DNA of 64,000 bases from Paenibacillus ferrarius (GCF_002027705.1 NZ_MBTG01000017.1:62001-126000), one strand, 5' to 3'; positions 51,655-60,797 are shown, numbered from the stretch's first letter. Notes: generated from the sequence alone by a model not told the origin. A program made the numbers and translations.

Positions 51655-53519
51655 TGTTCAATATTGATGATAATATGATTGAGTTTGCCGAGAGATTACT
51701 TTTGCCCGAAGGTGATATTTTCGATGAAGAAAGGCGTAACATTATACGATGCTTGGAATCAAAAGATATACAAGCTTGTCCAGGAAGTGGGAAAACAACA
51801 ACGTTATTAGCAAAACTCTCAATATTAGCCCGGCAACTGCCTCTAAAATCCAATCAGGGTATTTGTGTGTTGACACATACAAATGTAGCGGTAGATGAAA
51901 TAAGAGAGAGACTTGAAGGACATGCTGATATCTTATTTCAGTACCCGAATCATTTTGGCACCATTCAATCTTTTGTTAATCGATATCTGGCCATTCCAGC
52001 GTATGTTGACATGTTTGGAAAAAGACCAGCGAGAATTGATGATGAATTTTTTTTGGAATATACGGAAAGAAGAGCTCGAACATTAAATAGAGGTGTGAAG
52101 TTTTGGCTTGACAAAAAAGGGATTTCTATCTTTGACCTTCGATTTAATAAGGATGATTTTAGCATATCGAAGAAATTCGATGGACCAATAATTATGAAAG
52201 CCAGCAGCAAATCCTACCCTATGCTCAAAGAATTTAAAATGAATATTTTGCAGGAAGGAGTACTGTGTTACGATGATGCATACGCACTTGCCTACTATTA
52301 TCTAAGGAAATACCCTAGAATCAAAGAGATTCTCTCTGAGCGATTTGTCTATGTGTTTATAGACGAAATGCAGGACACCGATAGCAGACAAAACGATCTT
52401 TTAGAACGCTGTTTTGACTCCAATAGCGTGGTTATTCAAAAGATTGGTGATCGTAATCAGTCGATCTTCAATTCTTCATCAGAGGCAGGATGGAACGTAA
52501 CCGCAGAATGTCTCAATATTTCTGATAGTAAACGTTTTTCACGCACTATTGCGGAAAAGGTGAAGAATATCTGTTTAGAACCACAGGAACTAAAAGGTAA
52601 TACGAGTGTTCCAGATATTGCACCTAAGTTACTTATTTACAATGACGAAACTATATCTAATGTATTGCCTACTTTTGGGGATCTAATTTTTGAGCATCGG
52701 CTCCACGAGACAAAAAGGACCATCTATAAAGCAATTGGGTGGGTAGGTCAGCCTAAGGATCGACGTACATTACCTTCCTATTTTCAGTCTTACGGAATGC
52801 CCGACGTGAATAAACAGCAAGATTTTGAAAGTTTGACCGATTACTTAAAGATGGCAACCATACAGAGTGGGGATTCAATAAGGAATATTCAAATGCTTAT
52901 TAATAGGGGAATTCTTAAGAGTCTTAGGTTATCGGGAGTAAAAAAAAGCAATAATGTCCCGTATACCCAAACAACTTTAAACCAAGCATTGAAAGTTAAT
53001 CAAAGGGAACTTTATGATGAATTATATGAAAATCTTGTTCGATGGTGTATGCAGTTAAGTATAGGAGAAGATATTATTCTTAATTTGAAAGAGTTTATTA
53101 CAAATCTAATAACGCAATTAGGTGGGGATCTAAACTCTGGATTAGCTGCATTTATAGAAGGCCCCTCACTTATCCAGCCTATTGCCGGAATTCAAAAGCA
53201 AAATTTGTACGTACACGAAAAAGAGAACCTTAAGGTCTCTATACAACTGTCAACCGTTCACAGTGTAAAAGGTGAAACACATACAGCCACTCTTTATTTA
53301 GAAACATTTTATAGAATGTACGACATTGAATCAATAATTGAATATATGAAGGGGAAGCACATACCACCAAGGTTAGAAACAGTTTCCGCCGCTTTAAAAA
53401 TGGCTTATGTTGGTATGACTAGACCAACACATCTATTGTGTGTCGCAGCACATCAGAGCGGTTGTGAACCGCATATTGAAGAATTAGAGGCTGCAGGATG
53501 GGATATTCGTAGAGTATAG
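51654..53519 (+). CDS. UvrD-like superfamily 1 helicase, Gabija GajB-like
   Basis: The start codon shares one base with the stop of the nuclease gene (TAATG), so the two are made together. Helicase motifs in order: Walker A CPGSGKTTT (~42), LTHTNVAVDE (Ia), FIDEMQDTD (II, ~237), GDRNQSIF (III), VHSVKGETH (V, ~537) and YVGMTRPTH (VI, ~586). It is 621 residues long, about 120 more than the studied GajB. It should sense or unwind DNA ends and activate the partner. A similar OLD-UvrD pair outside Gabija proper is possible. Confidence 0.87.
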   Translation: MFNIDDNMIEFAERLLLPEGDIFDEERRNIIRCLESKDIQACPGSGKTTTLLAKLSILARQLPLKSNQGICVLTHTNVAVDEIRERLEGHADILFQYPNHFGTIQSFVNRYLAIPAYVDMFGKRPARIDDEFFLEYTERRARTLNRGVKFWLDKKGISIFDLRFNKDDFSISKKFDGPIIMKASSKSYPMLKEFKMNILQEGVLCYDDAYALAYYYLRKYPRIKEILSERFVYVFIDEMQDTDSRQNDLLERCFDSNSVVIQKIGDRNQSIFNSSSEAGWNVTAECLNISDSKRFSRTIAEKVKNICLEPQELKGNTSVPDIAPKLLIYNDETISNVLPTFGDLIFEHRLHETKRTIYKAIGWVGQPKDRRTLPSYFQSYGMPDVNKQQDFESLTDYLKMATIQSGDSIRNIQMLINRGILKSLRLSGVKKSNNVPYTQTTLNQALKVNQRELYDELYENLVRWCMQLSIGEDIILNLKEFITNLITQLGGDLNSGLAAFIEGPSLIQPIAGIQKQNLYVHEKENLKVSIQLSTVHSVKGETHTATLYLETFYRMYDIESIIEYMKGKHIPPRLETVSAALKMAYVGMTRPTHLLCVAAHQSGCEPHIEELEAAGWDIRRV

Positions 53520-53884
53520 ATAACTATACAGTAGAGACTGAGATGATTATTCTTTTTAACGCTGTGCCTTCTTTCGCAAATTAAGGTTGCGGTGAGAGGG
53601 TCGAATTTTTTGATAAGAATAGCCTAGAAGCTGTGGATTCTAAGGACATGCTCTTCTGGTTAGTTGTTCCATAAATAAGAAAGAAAATGGAGCGGCTCAT
53701 TATTCATCTAGATCCACGTACAACTAACTGTGATAATGAGTTTAAATAAAATGAAATACTCAATGTATAAAGGTTGGGCCCGATTGGTGACTTGTTTTAG
53801 TGGGACTTCTACACCATTGATATCATTCGTTTTATATTATGCACTATCTAGAATGAAAGATAAATTAAGGAGCGATTAGTTTCT
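53520..53884. other. Gap between the two defence modules
   Basis: 365 bp, A/T-rich, no gene seen. TTGATA at about 53816 and TATTAT/TATGCA boxes before AAGGAGCGAT (53867-53876) could be the promoter and ribosome-binding site of the next operon, but the spacing is poor. Confidence 0.35.
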
Positions 53885-55282
53885 ATGAGCGAAATAACTA
53901 TTTTAATTGATAGAATAAATGGAAATGGGACTAATTATGATCACTTTAATATATATTCGAAGACAGCGAACTATGTTAGTGAAATATGGGAATTAATTGA
54001 CCAAATAGGATTAAATTCAAGAAGTTTTAATAAAGACTTTAATCCTAATATGATTAAATGTTCTAACCCATTGAGACGCGATGATATTTTAATTATGAAT
54101 GGGCTTGATAAAGAAATAGTTCCTTACGCTGATAGACCTGAGATTTATGAAACTCTAAACGGAACAGATTGGGATAAATATATAATTTACAAATTATATT
54201 TATTAATAACAAATGGGAGTTTTAATACGGTATACGATAATGAGGGTAAATCATATTCAATTAAGTTTGAATGGTCTGGACACATTCCTGAACCATTAGA
54301 TGTTACAACATCGGATGGTGAAGGAAACCCAGATGAATTAGAAGGAAATCCGATTGATATTTTTAGCCAAATAGAATCCCATTTTTCAAGTGTTGGTCTT
54401 AAAATATCTCAAAAAACATTAGGTAGATACCATCTTTCATTGAGGAACCGTTCCTTTGTCATTCTTTCTGGTATAAGTGGTACAGGGAAAACTTGGATGG
54501 CTCAAACCTATGCAGAAGCAATAGGTGCAAGATATTTGATAGTTCCTGTCTCACCAAATTGGATGAGTAACGAGGATTTATTAGGATTTTATCACCTGAT
54601 TCATAATCAGTACCAGCATACTGAATTTAGCCGTTTTGTTCTAGCTGCTGCCGAAGAGTATCAACAAGCTTTGGAGTCTGGAAGAAATCCTGTCCAATTT
54701 CATGTAATTTTAGATGAAATGAATTTGGCGAGAGTTGAATACTATTTCTCCAAATTTCTCTCTTTGATGGAGGTTCGCTCTCGAGGAGGGGAGGCAATTA
54801 TAGAATTATCTTCAGAAGAAAATCTTTTACTTCCGCCAAACTTATTTGTAATTGGTACCGTAAACGTAGATGAAACGACACATCTTTTCGCCGATAAAGT
54901 TTACGACCGTGCACAATTGATAGAGATTGAACTAAATCGAGAGGATCTTTATAAACATCTAAGTGGTAAACCATACCAAGAGATTGTCATGCAAATCTGG
55001 GATGTCATCCATCAAGTAGCACCTTTTGCCTTTAGGGTGGTAGATGACATTATGGCTTATATAACGGATGCTGAAGAAATCGGATGGAAATGGACTGATG
55101 CTCTAGATGAGCAGATACTCCAAAAAATCCTACCCAAAATTAAAGGTACTAATATCGCAATCGGTGAAGTACTAACTGCTCTTCTGGCTGTACTTCCTCC
55201 GGAAGAATACCCAATAAGTCACAAGAAGGTTTTAAAAATAAATGAGGGATATACGACTTATGGAATCGCCACTTACTTCTAA
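53885..55282 (+). CDS. McrB-like AAA+ ATPase
   Basis: A 465-residue protein. The first ~165 residues are a variable region, probably the nucleic-acid or modification sensor, of no family I recognise. The AAA+ core has Walker A GISGTGKTW (~197-205), the McrB-type PVSPNWMSNEDLLGFY, Walker B VILDEMNLARVEYYFS and the sensor IGTVNVDETTH, which is the hallmark of the McrB branch (MNxxD-like loop). It should form rings that drive the nuclease encoded by the overlapping next gene. AGGAGCGAT precedes the ATG. Confidence 0.88.
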   Translation: MSEITILIDRINGNGTNYDHFNIYSKTANYVSEIWELIDQIGLNSRSFNKDFNPNMIKCSNPLRRDDILIMNGLDKEIVPYADRPEIYETLNGTDWDKYIIYKLYLLITNGSFNTVYDNEGKSYSIKFEWSGHIPEPLDVTTSDGEGNPDELEGNPIDIFSQIESHFSSVGLKISQKTLGRYHLSLRNRSFVILSGISGTGKTWMAQTYAEAIGARYLIVPVSPNWMSNEDLLGFYHLIHNQYQHTEFSRFVLAAAEEYQQALESGRNPVQFHVILDEMNLARVEYYFSKFLSLMEVRSRGGEAIIELSSEENLLLPPNLFVIGTVNVDETTHLFADKVYDRAQLIEIELNREDLYKHLSGKPYQEIVMQIWDVIHQVAPFAFRVVDDIMAYITDAEEIGWKWTDALDEQILQKILPKIKGTNIAIGEVLTALLAVLPPEEYPISHKKVLKINEGYTTYGIATYF

Positions 55283-56888
55283 TAACCAGCCCCTCAGATT
55301 TTTGGATATGATGGGAGAAGAAATACAAAGGCCTATGGAATGGGAACCTTGCTTAATTGAGGTTTTACATGAGCTTGGTACATGGGAAACGTATGTTCTG
55401 AAAGTGCATCAGGAAAAGATTGAACTCTCACTGAGAAAAATTAAAGGACTGACTCGTCTTGTGGGTGAATTTCCCCGTTCAGGTCCTGGTCATTATCGGA
55501 TCTTGATCTATAAAGGTGAAGAAGTTCAGGAATTGCGTATTAAGATTTTTCCGTCCAAGATTAGTGAATCCTCATATTGTACGCTTATTGAGGATCTTAA
55601 TCACTTACTTCCAATTAACGTTACCATTGCTTTGAAAAATGTAGGTGCATTTGGGGGTGTCAAATTTAATCTACCTCGTACCAAGACGTTGCAGCAGGAA
55701 TTGGTACTGGTTCAACGAGCAATACATGGAGTTAGTGAAGGTAATGATAAGCGGATAGGCCTTGTTAGTGTACTAGAACATTTATCGAGTGCGTTTCATC
55801 AATTGCCCATTGAAAAGGAAAGATTGGTGGAGATTGAGAGGGTGCGACAACCACGTCCCACAGTCCTTTTACGTGCAATTGCATCATATTCCGAAATGTT
55901 AAGTGAAATCACTCCAATTCGTATAATGGATAGAGTCGCGGAGCATTCAGCGGATACTCAAGAAAATCGATTGGTATATTTGTATTGTCATCAAGTGAAA
56001 TTACGATTAATCCGTTTTCTTCGAACCGCGCAATCAATAGAGAATTTTTTGATCTATGAAGAGGGATCCGCATTATTGATAAAGCTCAAACGAGCATTGC
56101 ATAAAGCCACTTTTATGGAACAGGTTCGATTGCCAGTGACGATGAACGTTCAGCAATCGATGATATTTTTAAAGAACCCTTTCTATCGTGCAGCTTTGGA
56201 GGGTTATCTTGAGTTTCAACGTAGCCCGGTTATTTTCATGGAGGATAGTCGCCTTTCTGCACCCTTGGAGAACCTTCCAAGTCTGTATCAGAGTTGGTGT
56301 GCGTTTCAAGTTTATACTGCACTATTGAATAGTGGGCTGGAGCATGGGTACTCCATAAAAAAACAAGTTCTTGTCTCTAAACGATTTGGTGAATTAGTAG
56401 TGAAGTGCTGGCCAGACAACGAACCTACCTTGGAAATGTTCCACTTGGGTTCGAAAACTACAATTAGGTTTATTACAGAGAGAGAGTATGGTACAAATCA
56501 ACAAGGATTATTCAGTATAAGCTTTATGCAACGACCTGATATAGCTATCGAGATTACCCGCGATGGTAAGACAGATATAATCTTGTTCGATCCGAAATAC
56601 AAATTGGATAGCGAGTCCATTATAAACGTTGTGAATTTTATAAATGAAGAAACTATGATACCTCAGGGAAAACCCAAAAAGGTAGATATAGATAAAATGC
56701 ACGCTTATAGAGATGCAATCCGGAATGAATCCGGGAAAATTGTAGTCTCTTTTGCAGCAATTCTCTACCCTGGGGCTACAGTTCACTATAATGCTGGACT
56801 CTCAGCGATACAAGCATATCCTGGATTAAGTCTAACTCTTATGCAGACTTTAAGGGGAATAATTGATCCTCGAATTTCTCCAATTTAG
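55260..56888 (+). CDS. DUF2357 protein with PD-(D/E)XK nuclease domain, McrC-like partner
   Basis: About 542 residues. The N-terminal region matches the DUF2357 pattern found in partners of McrB-like ATPases. The C-terminal region shows the nuclease core: RPDIAIEI, ILFDPKYKLD (D...xK) and KMHAYRDAI, as in the DUF524/PDDEXK_7 group. It cleaves DNA when driven by the McrB-like protein, giving modification-dependent or foreign-DNA restriction (established for McrBC, inferred here). The open frame begins at 55242, but ATG 55260 with ATGAGGGAT upstream is the better start. It overlaps the ATPase gene by 23 bp. Confidence 0.84.
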   Translation: MESPLTSNNQPLRFLDMMGEEIQRPMEWEPCLIEVLHELGTWETYVLKVHQEKIELSLRKIKGLTRLVGEFPRSGPGHYRILIYKGEEVQELRIKIFPSKISESSYCTLIEDLNHLLPINVTIALKNVGAFGGVKFNLPRTKTLQQELVLVQRAIHGVSEGNDKRIGLVSVLEHLSSAFHQLPIEKERLVEIERVRQPRPTVLLRAIASYSEMLSEITPIRIMDRVAEHSADTQENRLVYLYCHQVKLRLIRFLRTAQSIENFLIYEEGSALLIKLKRALHKATFMEQVRLPVTMNVQQSMIFLKNPFYRAALEGYLEFQRSPVIFMEDSRLSAPLENLPSLYQSWCAFQVYTALLNSGLEHGYSIKKQVLVSKRFGELVVKCWPDNEPTLEMFHLGSKTTIRFITEREYGTNQQGLFSISFMQRPDIAIEITRDGKTDIILFDPKYKLDSESIINVVNFINEETMIPQGKPKKVDIDKMHAYRDAIRNESGKIVVSFAAILYPGATVHYNAGLSAIQAYPGLSLTLMQTLRGIIDPRISPI

Positions 56889-57031
56889 TATGAAGGTTAT
56901 AAAATGTAAGGTAAGGTGTGTTTTCTTTAGAAATTTGAGAGTTATTTAATGGGAAAAGCACCTAGAGCAGAGGCGGTGGAGAATGGCTCTCCGTCGGATA
57001 ATAGATAATATGATATTTTGTTAAAAAATTG

Positions 57032-57189
57032 TGTGGGTTGTCGAGTAATTTATCGTTAAATGATTGTCCGAATCTATCTTATAAAAACAACGGGTTTATC
57101 CGACCTATTGTTATAAACTGTCTTTATGTGATGTTATAAATTAGCCTTTTTTAGCGCTGTTTTTGTCTCAAATGATCTTATAACCCACA
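57032..57189. repeat. Right end of the Tn7-like element: five TnsB-type repeats and TGT/ACA tip
   Basis: Five copies in the same orientation at 57038-57059, 57064-57084, 57096-57116, 57118-57139 and 57163-57183 share TTGTC(C/T)... at one side and TTATAA (TTAA in one copy) at the other. The block ends ...TTATAACCCACA at 57189, and read from outside as TGTGGGTTATAAG. An inverted TGTGGGTT also opens the block at 57032, so the 158 bp are bounded by an 8-bp inverted repeat. Irregular spacing fits a Tn7 left-end type array. Confidence 0.75.
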
Positions 57190-57212
57190 TGTGAGTTGTA
57201 ATTCACTTACTG

Positions 57213-57251
57213 TCCCGATGTGGCTCAAAGCCTTGATACATCGGGATTTTT
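57213..57251 (+). terminator. Rho-independent terminator just outside the transposon tip
   Basis: TCCCGATGT (57213-57221) pairs perfectly with ACATCGGGA (57238-57246), followed by TTTTT. No gene lies directly before it, so it may be the displaced terminator of the gene after which the transposon inserted. Confidence 0.8.
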
Positions 57252-57524
57252 CATTTTCATAAACCGTATCCATTTGAAGGGATTTCTTTGAAATTCTGAA
57301 TTTGAGTGGGAGTGTTAGAAAATTACTTGCATTCAAAAAGTTATATATGTAAAGATAAGTTCAATGAACTATTGGTGGGGAATTTATGGGTTTTCAGGTT
57401 TAGAGGGATGGGAAGACATTATTTAAGAGATGGACTTGAAAGTTTAGAAAATGATGCAGAAGAAAAGGATTTTGTTGAACATATTAAAGAACATTTAGTA
57501 GAAAATGATAAAGGAGTAGAAACC

Positions 57525-58013
57525 ATGAAATGCCCTCAATGTAACAATGAATTAAGTGAAGTTCCTTTATGTTACGAAATTGAAGCTCCGTACTATTTTT
57601 ACACGGTACCAGAAGAGAAAAGAACAGAGTTGATTAGAGATTTTTGTGTAATTGATGAACAATATTTCTATATAAGAGGACATATTGAAATACCGATAAT
57701 TGATTGTAATGAGAAATTTATTTGGAGTGTTTGGGTTTCTCTTAGTGCAGAGAATTTTTTGAAATCCAATGAATTATTGCACGTACAAGGAAGGGAGAAT
57801 GAGCAACCTTATTTTGGTTGGTTGTCGACGGAGCTGTCAATATATCCAGTAACTACACTGTCGTTGAAAACAATGGTACATACACAAGAAGTTGGCGCTG
57901 TTCCGTTAATAGAACTAGAACAGACTGATCATCCACTTGCAGTTGAACAAAGAGAAGGAATTACAATAGAGAGAGTAAAAGAAATTGCTCATTTAATAAA
58001 TCACGTTACTTGA
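57525..58013 (+). CDS. DUF2199-family protein
   Basis: A 162-residue protein beginning MKCPQCNNELSEVPLCYEIEAPYYF, followed by EQYFYIRGHIEIPI and FIWSVWVSLS, the pattern of the uncharacterised DUF2199 family with an N-terminal CxxC. The frame is open back to 57306, but AAGGAG (57511-57516) 8 nt before ATG 57525 and the family N-terminus support the shorter start. The in-frame stretch 57306-57524 reads like the end of another acidic protein and may be a decayed neighbour. Function of the family is unknown. Confidence 0.75.
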   Translation: MKCPQCNNELSEVPLCYEIEAPYYFYTVPEEKRTELIRDFCVIDEQYFYIRGHIEIPIIDCNEKFIWSVWVSLSAENFLKSNELLHVQGRENEQPYFGWLSTELSIYPVTTLSLKTMVHTQEVGAVPLIELEQTDHPLAVEQREGITIERVKEIAHLINHVT

Positions 58014-58123
58014 AAACCATGATATCCCTTTCACCTACTCGACACATGTGGAGTGCTGTGTGTTGTTGGTTAGGGAGTAGTGTTTTGGAGCCACATTTAC
58101 CTGCTTTAATAAATAGCTACTTT

Positions 58124-58154
58124 GCCCGAAGTTTCTAAAGTTCGGGCTATATTT
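58124..58154. terminator. Terminator hairpin, possibly bidirectional
   Basis: GCCCGAA (58124-58130) pairs with TTCGGGC (58141-58147), followed by TATATTTGTT; the upstream side is A/T-rich as well. It follows the DUF2199 gene. Confidence 0.65.
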
Positions 58155-58422
58155 GTTATAACCAAAGTAATTAATTCAGCGCAGGGCATTTGATGAGGCT
58201 TCCGTTCGTCGGATGGAGAATAGTTTTATATAATCATTAGTAGAGTTGATGTTCATCCGAACAATATCAAGACAGGTCAATTTCATTGACGTGAAAGGAC
58301 TGCAAGCGAGGCATTCAGGAAGGTTCTCGACTGCCCTTCATAAACGAGCAACGGATGGTACCGCGATAATCAAAAGCTAAGCTCAAAATTATCCGCATGA
58401 TGACAGAGAATCCTGCAAATGT
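58155..58422. other. Non-coding stretch after the DUF2199 gene
   Basis: No intact gene and no repeat recognised. Some higher-GC pieces (around 58290-58350) could be decayed coding DNA. Confidence 0.3.
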
Positions 58423-59367
58423 TTATGAGATGGAATTTTCAATAGCTTTGTGTTGTTCATTGTTTTCAAATGCCACAGTAAGACGTGTTAAAGGTATACC
58501 TAACTTTTTTGCTTCTCTCACAACTTCAAGTACCGCAAAACCTGCTTTAGTATTGTTGTATTCGATGAAAAGTCGTGGTAAGCTGCCCTTTGCAAAAATA
58601 ACCTTGTTAAAAAGCGTACCGAGAAGTGCTGGTGGAATCTTAGTTAACAGTAGAGAAATCGTATCAATCTTTGCACCTCTTGCTTTAAGTACAGGGATAA
58701 TTCCCCTCATATTCTTACCAACATTTGCGAATGAGTCACTATGATTCATGAGTGCTGGAAAACTTCCCAGTTTTAACACCTCGGTCTCTATAGCCGCATT
58801 CATGGCAAAGTGATTCCATAGCCAGTTTTGCATATCCTTTATCCAACTAATTTTAAAATGGGCACTTTCAAATAGTTCTTTGACCTTGTTGTTAATCTGT
58901 TCAGTGCCTAGCCGTGGTTTTTCCAGAAATAGCATTTTCAAAAAGCCACCTCTAAGCCTATTGTCCGTGATGCCGCCGCCTCCTCCTGGGAACCCAAAGA
59001 CAACATTGTTCATAGATAATGGTGAGATCGATGATTTCAAATCTTGCCAAACGTTATTGAATATTAGGACAGGGGTGTTTCCAGCAGCAGTCGATAGTAA
59101 TTGTGCTGCTTCTGGAAGTTGTTCCGTGTTGACACTCACAATAATGAGATCATAATTTGGGCTCATCTCCTCATGCAGTTTGACGTTCCAGCTTTCTTTT
59201 ATTAGCTGTTTCCCTCTTCGTGCGTCCCACATTTCAAGCTCTATGCTGCTTCCGAAGGTTTCTTTTCTCCCTTTTCTAACGTAAAACTCAACTGTATGTC
59301 CTGCCTTTTCAAAAGCCCAAGCATATTGGGTCGATATTACACCTCTACCGAAGAATAAAATTCTCAT
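58423..59367 (-). CDS. Ketopantoate reductase (ApbA/PanE)-like oxidoreductase
   Basis: A 314-residue NAD(P)-dependent reductase. The N-terminal Rossmann motif is FFGRGVISTQYAWAFEKAGHTVEFYVR; the central strand LIIVSVNTEQL and the C-terminal helical domain with NHFAMNAAIETEVL follow the ApbA/PanE pattern. The nucleotide loop GxGxxS is altered to GRGVIS, and the usual substrate-binding Lys region is not obvious, so it is probably a paralog rather than the pantothenate enzyme. It is divergent from a TetR regulator that likely controls it. GGAGGCAAT precedes the ATG on the minus strand. Confidence 0.85.
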   Translation of the reverse strand: MRILFFGRGVISTQYAWAFEKAGHTVEFYVRKGRKETFGSSIELEMWDARRGKQLIKESWNVKLHEEMSPNYDLIIVSVNTEQLPEAAQLLSTAAGNTPVLIFNNVWQDLKSSISPLSMNNVVFGFPGGGGGITDNRLRGGFLKMLFLEKPRLGTEQINNKVKELFESAHFKISWIKDMQNWLWNHFAMNAAIETEVLKLGSFPALMNHSDSFANVGKNMRGIIPVLKARGAKIDTISLLLTKIPPALLGTLFNKVIFAKGSLPRLFIEYNNTKAGFAVLEVVREAKKLGIPLTRLTVAFENNEQHKAIENSIS

Positions 59368-59444
59368 ATTGCCTCCTAAAAATATATATTAATCCTTGTT
59401 AATGATCAAACAACGTGTTGTATAATGTTATTGTATAGATTCAC

Positions 59445-59486
59445 TATACGGTCATCAACCATCAGATTTTTAATATCTGTCGTATA
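59445..59486. promoter_or_regulatory. Candidate TetR operator in the divergent region
   Basis: TATACG (59445-59450) and CGTATA (59481-59486) are an inverted pair around AGAT-N7-ATCT, and CGTATAAT provides a -10-like box for the regulator gene. The 149-bp gap is shared by both promoters. Confidence 0.4.
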
Positions 59487-59516
59487 ATCGATTGAACAGA
59501 AAAATGGAGGCAAATA

Positions 59517-60107
59517 ATGAATAAGCAACCTGAAATTACGGACAAAACAAGGCAAACATTTATAAATGTATTCTGTGATTTATATAGCCAAAAACCAATT
59601 GAAAAAATATCCATTCAAGAGATTGCTAACCAATCAGGATATAATCGCAGTACATTTTATCAATACTTTACGGATATCTATGAGTTGTTGGACTGCGTTG
59701 AAGAGCGTGTTTTGAAATCCATTAACGAGGAAATGGCAGGCAGAGAGTTTTCTACACATACTTTCCAAGATGCACTTCAATGCTTGGAAAATGCAGAGGA
59801 GATTTCAGTTCTTAAAGCCCTCTTGGGCGACTATGGTTCTGTTCATTTTGTTGAACGCCTGAAAAGAGAAATTTCCTTTGAGAGATTGATTGTGGACTTT
59901 CCAACAAATGATGTCTTAGCACCATACATAATTGAGTTTTACATATCAACATTAATATCTATGTTTCGCCTTTGGATACGCAACGGCAAAGATCTATCGT
60001 CGGAAGAATTGGTCAAGTTGGTAGATAGCCTATTTGCAAATGGGATAACACCGTATCATATCTTTGGCATGGTCAATCCGCGGCGCCCTGATTCGAATAA
60101 AAAGTAA
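59517..60107 (+). CDS. TetR/AcrR-family transcriptional regulator
   Basis: 196 residues. The N-terminal helix-turn-helix is KISIQEIANQSGYNRSTFYQYFTDIYELL, the clear TetR signature; the remainder is a helical ligand domain with no known match. TGGAGGC lies 7 nt ahead of the ATG. It probably represses the divergent reductase gene and itself. The small-molecule inducer is unknown. Confidence 0.92.
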   Translation: MNKQPEITDKTRQTFINVFCDLYSQKPIEKISIQEIANQSGYNRSTFYQYFTDIYELLDCVEERVLKSINEEMAGREFSTHTFQDALQCLENAEEISVLKALLGDYGSVHFVERLKREISFERLIVDFPTNDVLAPYIIEFYISTLISMFRLWIRNGKDLSSEELVKLVDSLFANGITPYHIFGMVNPRRPDSNKK

Positions 60108-60191
60108 GGGGACGAGGAGAAAGAGAATGAGGGACTTTAATATCGGCTCATCTTGCCATTGGCGGGTATCATTGGCGCATGAATTCGACCA

Positions 60192-60797
60192 CTAGAGATT
60201 AGACATATATGTCCAAATACTATGATCGAAATGTGCTCTTGGAACCTCAAGTATATCCGCAGCACAATTAATTATTTCCTGTATCTCTCCATAGCTAACC
60301 GAAACGATTTCAGCTTGTTTCAAAAAGTTAATCATGTGGCGGTCAACCGCATTAGTATCTTGACCTGCCAAAATACCCAAATAATCAACCGTCTTATCTT
60401 TGATTCCTTTTATTTTCATCAATCTTGTCTTATTCTCAGATTTATCCAACCAGTTACGTAAATCATGTGTTGTCTCAACACCTTCTAATCTTAAGAAACA
60501 GGTTAGTTCTAATAATCTCATTGGCTTATCTCCACCAAAGTTTAATAAAGGTGCAGGAGCTTTCTCTGTCAAGATTTTAAGGAATTCTGTGGTTGTTCTA
60601 ACTTCAGGATAATCTTTCAAAATTCTTTCAACCCTTGGCTTCACAACAGTTTCATATTTAATACCTGATTGGAGTATTGCATCGACAATTAATGCGCCCA
60701 TATGTTCATAAGTATCAATTTCATCCACAATAACAAAGTCAGTTAGAGATTTAAGATGGGTAATTAGTTGGTTAGCCTTAGATAAGATGTCACTCAT
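60192..60797 (-). CDS. Helix-hairpin-helix (DNA glycosylase-like) protein
   Basis: About 201 residues. The C-terminal half holds LMKIKGIKDKTVDYLGILAGQDTNAVDRHMINFL, which looks like the helix-hairpin-helix and following helix of HhH-GPD DNA glycosylases (KGIGxKTAdyl...VDRH). The catalytic Asp position corresponds to the D of AVDRH. The N-terminal half is not recognisable. The frame opens at 60827, but ATG at 60797 has AAGGAGAG upstream on the minus strand and is preferred. Could act in base excision repair, or be only DNA-binding. Confidence 0.65.
   Translation of the reverse strand: MSDILSKANQLITHLKSLTDFVIVDEIDTYEHMGALIVDAILQSGIKYETVVKPRVERILKDYPEVRTTTEFLKILTEKAPAPLLNFGGDKPMRLLELTCFLRLEGVETTHDLRNWLDKSENKTRLMKIKGIKDKTVDYLGILAGQDTNAVDRHMINFLKQAEIVSVSYGEIQEIINCAADILEVPRAHFDHSIWTYMSNL

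Larger units (their letters stand above)
41009..57189. mobile_element. Tn7-like transposon with defence cargo (left tip not located)
   Basis: Contains an Xre regulator, tnsA, tnsB, tnsC and two tniQ/tnsD genes in Tn7 order, then four cargo genes that form two anti-phage modules. The right side ends in five similar ~21-22-bp repeats and ...CCCACA at 57189, the TGT/ACA tip expected for Tn7 relatives. The bases after the tip, TGTGA, would be the 5-bp target duplication, but I found no matching left tip. The start given is simply the outermost gene I can assign with confidence. All core catalytic motifs look intact, so it may be active. Confidence 0.85.
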
